Origin: Rhizophagus clarus
Taxonomy: Eukaryota > Glomeromycota > Glomeromycetes > Glomerales > Glomeraceae
Direction of reading: 5' to 3'
Assembly: GCA_015698045.1 (NCBI GenBank)
Contig: BLAL01000047.1
Span: 682,001 to 746,000 of the forward strand
Length of the DNA stretch: 64,000 bases
The position numbers and the translations under genes were made by a program. The notes below the pieces were generated by a model, which saw only the letters and a program-made list of their open reading frames with translations, was not told the origin of the DNA and ran no database searches. Of the stretch, positions 59,018 to 64,000 are shown piece by piece (position 1 is the stretch's first letter; each line of letters opens with the position of its first letter).

Positions 59018-60213
59018 CATCCAAGATTAACAATCTCATCTTCCTGACTTTTTGAGTCATGTGAGAGCTTAGAAGAAGATGGAGGAATGAGATGATGATA
59101 ATGAAAATCTTATTATCTAATTGTTTATTTTTTGGATCAAAGTAAAAAAAATTATATGTGAAATATGTGGTTAAATAATATAGACAGATTGTCTATTACT
59201 CTGACATATCAGGACAGACAAAATCATGTTAATAAAAACTAATTTTACATACTGCATATTTTACACTTTAAATGTTTATAGATAAATTCAAAATTTTTTA
59301 GATTAAATTGGTTATTTTTTGGAGCACAAATGTGAAATTAAAATATACATATATATAATATATGGAAATCTAAACTAATCAAAAATAAATAGGAATTATA
59401 TATTTGCATATAAAGTCATATCTTAAAGCATTTAAATAGTCAATCTAAGTAAACATGATTTATCTGTTCGGGTATTACATGCTAAGCATTTATTTAGACA
59501 ATAATATTATTCAGGTTTACCACCATGCCACACATGTTATAAGTGATGATAAAAATTTAGCAATGAAAATTTGCCAAGGACTCAGACCAAGGTTTAACAA
59601 TAAAAATACCACAATTGATTAACTGTCAATATATTTAAACTAAGCTCACTAACTGTACAAAAGAGCCCTAGTTTTTTTATTAATATTTAATAATTTTGAT
59701 AATACTTCGCAAAAATCAATGTATTTATTATTGTTACTAACTTCGTTTTTTCTTTTTAGGATTTTTTAGAATCTTTTGGATGTTGAAGATTTGCTAAAAA
59801 CATAATAATTTTTTTCAACTTTTACTATAATGGACATTACTAACTGTTCATTTTTTTTTTTTTTTAGGCAATTTTTTACTGCGGGACATAAAGTCGAAGA
59901 GTGGTAGTGAAATTGTAGCAGTCACATGTGGATACTGACAAGTAAAAAAAAAATTATTTTCCAACAGAAAAAGTTAAACCAATAATATTCCAAACTGCTT
60001 CAGCCGAAATTACGCCTGTTTAACTACTTTTAGTAATTATTTTCTCTATTATGATTTCATAATGAGGCGTCATACACTCATACATGCAGTGATTGTAAAT
60101 TTGTGATCAACTGATCAACTATAGTTGCATTTTGCATATTATGTGACTAAAAAAACGGCGTTTAATAAAGAAAATTATCTTTTTAAGAAAAGACTTGATA
60201 TAATTGCATAGCA
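59018..60213. promoter_or_regulatory. 5' region of kinase copy 2
   Basis: No gene. AT-rich with T and A runs (about 59850-59865, 59943-59952). It holds the promoter of the following gene, but I cannot point to a motif. Confidence 0.4.
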
Positions 60214-63200
60214 ATGAGTCACAGTAATAGTGAAGGTAAAAAGCATATAGCATGGTTATTTAATAGAAAGTTAGAATTATTCAAAAATTCTTAAACAAAT
60301 TTGCCCAATATTGCCCAATATTGCCCAATATAATAAATTAGTCTCAAGTAACATCAAGGAATCTGAAGGTAAAATATACTAAACTTGATTATTAAACTAA
60401 AATTATTGTGAATTATTTAAATATTATTATACTTTATATACTGTAATATTCACTTACAATTTAAATAATTTAGCTGGTAAGTTGATAAACTATCTTATAT
60501 AAAAAACAGCAAAACCATCATTATATAAATAATTAAAATTATAACTTTAACAATCGATAATATCATTTAGTTGGTAAGTTATCAGCTATTTATTTTTTAC
60601 TTTATTTATATACTATTCAGATAACTAATTTTTTTGTTTAAATAACTATTTAATAATTAATGGCATATCATAGATAGTAAGTACAATATTTAATTATGCG
60701 TATAATATTCGCATGTAATTCAAACTAATTATACTTTTTACTTAAATGCACGATTAGATTGTAAGTGTTATTTAATTTACAGTATATACTTTTGTGATAA
60801 TATTTGCACCTAATTAATTATTAAATAATACATATTACAGGGTGTAAGTTATATGTTATCTAAATTTCTGTTATTTATTGATTTAATTAACTAATTTCTT
60901 TATTTAAAATTTATTTGGTAATTTATTTCAGATGGTAAGTCATATCTATTATTACATATTTTATATAATATTTATATATAATTTAAATTAACTAATTTCT
61001 CTATTTAAAAAATTATTTGGTAATTTATTTTAGATCGTAAGTTATAAGTTATTTATTTAATTCTATTATTACATATTTATATAATATTTACATATAATTT
61101 AAACTAACTAAATTCTTTATTTAAAAATTATTTGGTAATTTATTTTAGATCGTAAGTTATAAGTTATTTATTTAATTCTATTATTGCATATTTATATATA
61201 TTTACATATAATTTAAACTAACTAATTTTTTTATTTAAAAAATTATTGGGTAATATAGGGAGTAAGTTATTTATTTAATTCTATTATTACATATTTATAT
61301 AATATTTACATATAATTTAAACTAACTAATTTCTTTATTTAAAAAATTATTTGGTAATTTATTTTAGATCGTAAGTTATAAGTTATTTATTTAATTCTAT
61401 TATTACATATTTATATAATATTTTCATATAATTTAAACTAACTAATTTCTTTATTTAAAAAATTATTTGGTAATTTATTTTAGATAGTAAGTTACAAGTT
61501 ATTTATTTAATTCTATTATTACATATTTATATAATATTTACATATAATTTAAACTAACTAATTTCTTTATTTAAAAAATTATTTGGTAATTTATTTTAGT
61601 TCGTAAGTTATAAGTTATTTATTTAATTCTATAATTACATATTTATATATTATTTACATATAATTTAAACTAACTAATTTCTTTATTTAAAAAATTATTG
61701 AGTAATATAGGGTGTAAGTTATTTATTTAATTCTATCATTACATTTTTATATAATGTTTACATCTAATTTAAACTAACTAATTTCTTTATTTAAAAAATT
61801 ATTGGGTAATATAGGGAGTAAGTTATTTATTTAATTCTATTATTACATATTTATATAATATTTACATAGTATTTAAACTAACTAATTTCTTTATTTAAAA
61901 AATTATTTGGTAATATAGCTTGTAAGATATTTATTTAATTCTATTATTTACATATTTATATAATATTTACATATAATTTAAACTAACTAATTTCTTTATT
62001 TAAAAAATTATTGGGTAATATAGGGAGTAAGTTATTTATTTAATTCTATTATTATATAATATTTACATATAATTTAAACTATCTAATTTCTTTATTTAAA
62101 AATTATTTGGTTATATAGGGTGTAGGTTATTTATTTAATTCTATTATTACATACTTATATAATATTTACATATAATTTAAACTAACTAATTTCTTTATTT
62201 AAAAAATTATCTGGCAATTTATTTTAGATCGTAAGTTATAAGTTATTTATTTAATTCTATTATTATTACATATTTATATAATATTTACATATAATTTAAA
62301 CTAACTAATTTCTTTATTTAAAAAATTATTAGGTAATATAGGGTGTAAGTTATTTATTTAATTCTATTATTACACTTTTATAATATAATACTTACATATA
62401 ATTTAAACTAACTAATTTCTTTATTTAAAAATTATTGGGTAATATAGGGGGTAAGTTATTTATTTAATTCTATTATTACATATTTATATAATATTTACAT
62501 ATAATTTAATCTAACTAATTTCTTTATTTAAAAAATTATTGGGTAATATAGGGAGTAAGTTATTTATTTTATTCTATTATTACATATTTATATAATATTT
62601 ACTGTATATATTATTTAAACTAACTAATTTCTTTATTTAAAAAATTATTGGGTAATTTATTTTAGTTGGTAAGTCGTATCTATTATTACATATTTATATA
62701 ATATTTACATATAATTTAAACTAACTAATTTCTTTATTTAAAAATTATTGGGTAATATAGGGGGTAAGTTATTTATTTAATTCTATTATTACATATTTAT
62801 ATAATATTTACATATAATTTAATCTAACTAATTTCTTTATTTAAAAAATTATTGGGTAATATAGTGGGTAAGTTATTTATTTAATTCTATTATTAGATAT
62901 TTATATAATATTTACATATATTTTAAACTAATTAATTTCTTTATTTAAAAAATTATTTGGTAATTTATTTTAGATCGTAAGTTATAAGCTATTTATTTAA
63001 TTCTATTATTACATACTTATATAATATTTACATATAATTTAAACTAACTAATTTCTTTATTTAAAAAATTATTGAGTAATATAGGGTGTAAGTTATTTAT
63101 TTAATTCTATTATTACATACTTATATAATATTTACATATAATTTATATAATTTAAACTAACTAATTTCTTTATTTAAAAAATTATTTGGCAATTTATTTT

Positions 63201-63947
63201 AGATCGTAAGTTATAAGTTATTTATTTAATTCTATTATTATTACATATTTATATAATATTTACATATAATTTAAACTAACTAATTTCTTTATTTAAAAAA
63301 TTATTTGGCAATTTATTTTAGATCGTAAGTTATAAGTTATTTATTTAATTCTATTATTACATATTTATATAATATTTACATATAATTTAAACTAACTAGT
63401 TTCTTTATTTAAAAATTATTTGGTAATTCACTTTAGATTCTTGTAAGTTATTATTTATTATATTCATATAATATTTATTCATAATTTAATTAACCGATTT
63501 TTGTCTTTATTTAAAAAATACTATCTATTTCTTTAGTTGGTGAGTTATTAAATATAGACCACATATTATAAATATATTATCCAAAACTAAAATTTATATT
63601 TATTAAATTTCTGATTAAACTTTAGTGTAAGTCATTCATATTATTTTTTTAATTTTGAGTTTTAATAGTTTTAATATAAATTTTAATATGTTTCAATTAT
63701 CTATATTTTATGTAGGTTTGGAATAAGTGAAAATGCAATTTTGGATAAATTTATTCTCGAAAAAAGATTAAAATGGATCCCTTATAATCAATTTGAAAAT
63801 GTTGAATACCTTGATAAAGGAGGATTTGGTACTATATACAAGGCCTTTTGGTTAAAAAGTTATGTAAAGAAGGAAGTGGCTCTTAAATGTCTCAATAATT
63901 TGAATGAAAATAATTTAAATGAAAATTTAAATAAATTTTTAAATGAA
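60214..63947 (+). CDS. TKL-like kinase copy 2 with micro-exon array, partial at window end
   Basis: Proposed exons: 60214-60235 (MSHSNSE), 60342-60368 (VSSNIKESE), then 31 micro-exons from 60474 to 63626, then 63716-63947, ending at the donor GTATAATT after FLNE; the rest lies beyond the window. The first two exons both end in phase 1, the micro-exons total 29 of 3 nt, one of 6 nt and a last one of 1 nt, and this delivers the phase 2 needed for GTG TTT GGA ATA, so the frame is open throughout. The kinase exon reads FGISENAILDKFILEKRLKW, then IPYNQFENVEYLDKGGFGTI and ALKCLNN, the N-lobe with glycine loop and VALK-type lysine strand of the family. The micro-exons would add about 32 residues rich in Trp, Arg, His and Tyr (for example RWTWRYRWG). 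The kinase part is certain; the first two exons are less sure. Confidence 0.65.
60474..63715 (+). repeat. Tandem intron/micro-exon array, copy 2
   Basis: About 3.2 kb. Most units are 104-119 bp: GTAAGTTAT..., CTAACTAATTTC, then TTTATTTTAG or GGGTAATATAG. Segments between AG and GT, by start: CTG 60474, TTG 60571, ATA 60674, ATT 60758, GGT 60841, ATG 60932, ATC 61034, ATC 61149, GGA 61259, ATC 61368, ATA 61484, TTC 61600, GGT 61711, GGA 61815, CTT 61919, GGA 62024, GGT 62119, ATC 62228, GGT 62342, GGG 62448, GGA 62552, TTG 62666, GGG 62761, TGG 62865, ATC 62974, GGT 63085, ATC 63203, ATC 63322, ATTCTT 63437, TTG 63537, T 63626. Two unit types exist: TTTTAG with ATC-like segments and ATATAG with GG-starting segments. 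Donor variants are rare (GTAAGA at 61922, GTAGGT at 62122, GTGAGT at 63540). Confidence 0.85.
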
Positions 63948-64000
63948 GTATAATTATATATTATTTATTTTTAATTTTTATTATTTTTATTATAAATCAT

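Noticed and set aside
60474-63715. Array read as a plain AT-rich minisatellite with no link to splicing
   Set aside because: Nearly every unit preserves donor, branch site and acceptor, and gap lengths keep the frame in both loci. A neutral minisatellite would not need this. It remains the main alternative until transcripts are seen.
1-64000. tRNA or rRNA genes
   Set aside because: I looked for tRNA-like T-arm words (GGTTCGAAT type) and rRNA-like GC-rich blocks and saw none. A covariance-model scan would settle it.

Overview
The window is very AT-rich fungal DNA. It carries short spliceosomal introns with GTAAGT donors, CTAAC-type branch points and TAG acceptors, TKL-like kinases with an HCDFH catalytic loop, F-box/LRR proteins, and several multicopy gene families that I recognise from arbuscular mycorrhizal fungi (Rhizophagus, Glomeromycotina). 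That assignment rests on memory of those families, not on a search.

Layout. 1-2130 is a kinase gene copy (3' part) with three single-base indels; 60214-63947 is a second, longer copy whose kinase part runs off the window. Both are preceded by a tandem array of about 90-119 bp units. Each unit is a complete intron (GTAAGT ... CTAACTAAT ... TAG), and almost every pair of units is separated by exactly 3 bases. Read as splice units they form a chain of codon-sized micro-exons that stays in frame and enters the kinase frame through a 1-base exon. This is the most unusual feature of the window. 4080-15318 is a broken multicopy-family gene split by a young Ty3/gypsy LTR element (5440-14031), with its likely first exon inverted downstream (15637-16176, minus). 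16.2-25.7 kb is mostly non-coding, with two kinase relics and a tandem triplication. 25.7-35.1 kb is the healthy gene core: a minus-strand RA-PH adaptor (9 exons, 1267 aa), a minus-strand F-box/LRR protein, and a plus-strand TRAX (translin-associated factor X) gene (9 exons, 246 aa). The last two share a 203-bp divergent promoter. 37-60 kb is a transposon graveyard: a 5'-truncated LINE, a non-autonomous Helitron holding a MITE, a TA-flanked Tc1/mariner-type MITE, a MULE-like transposase gene split by a poly-A retroelement, a head-to-tail triplicated 1.1-kb retroposon, a 3.6-kb terminal-inverted-repeat element filled with a 38-bp satellite, and a small palindromic MITE.

How things fit together. 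The core genes serve ordinary cell functions: Ras/phosphoinositide signalling, SCF ubiquitination, and the C3PO RNA nuclease. The flanks evolve by duplication and insertion. The two kinase loci share the same array start and end but differ in unit number (5 against 23 units between matching landmarks), and both keep the reading frame. This is what would be expected if the array were coding DNA that expands by whole intron-plus-codon cassettes.
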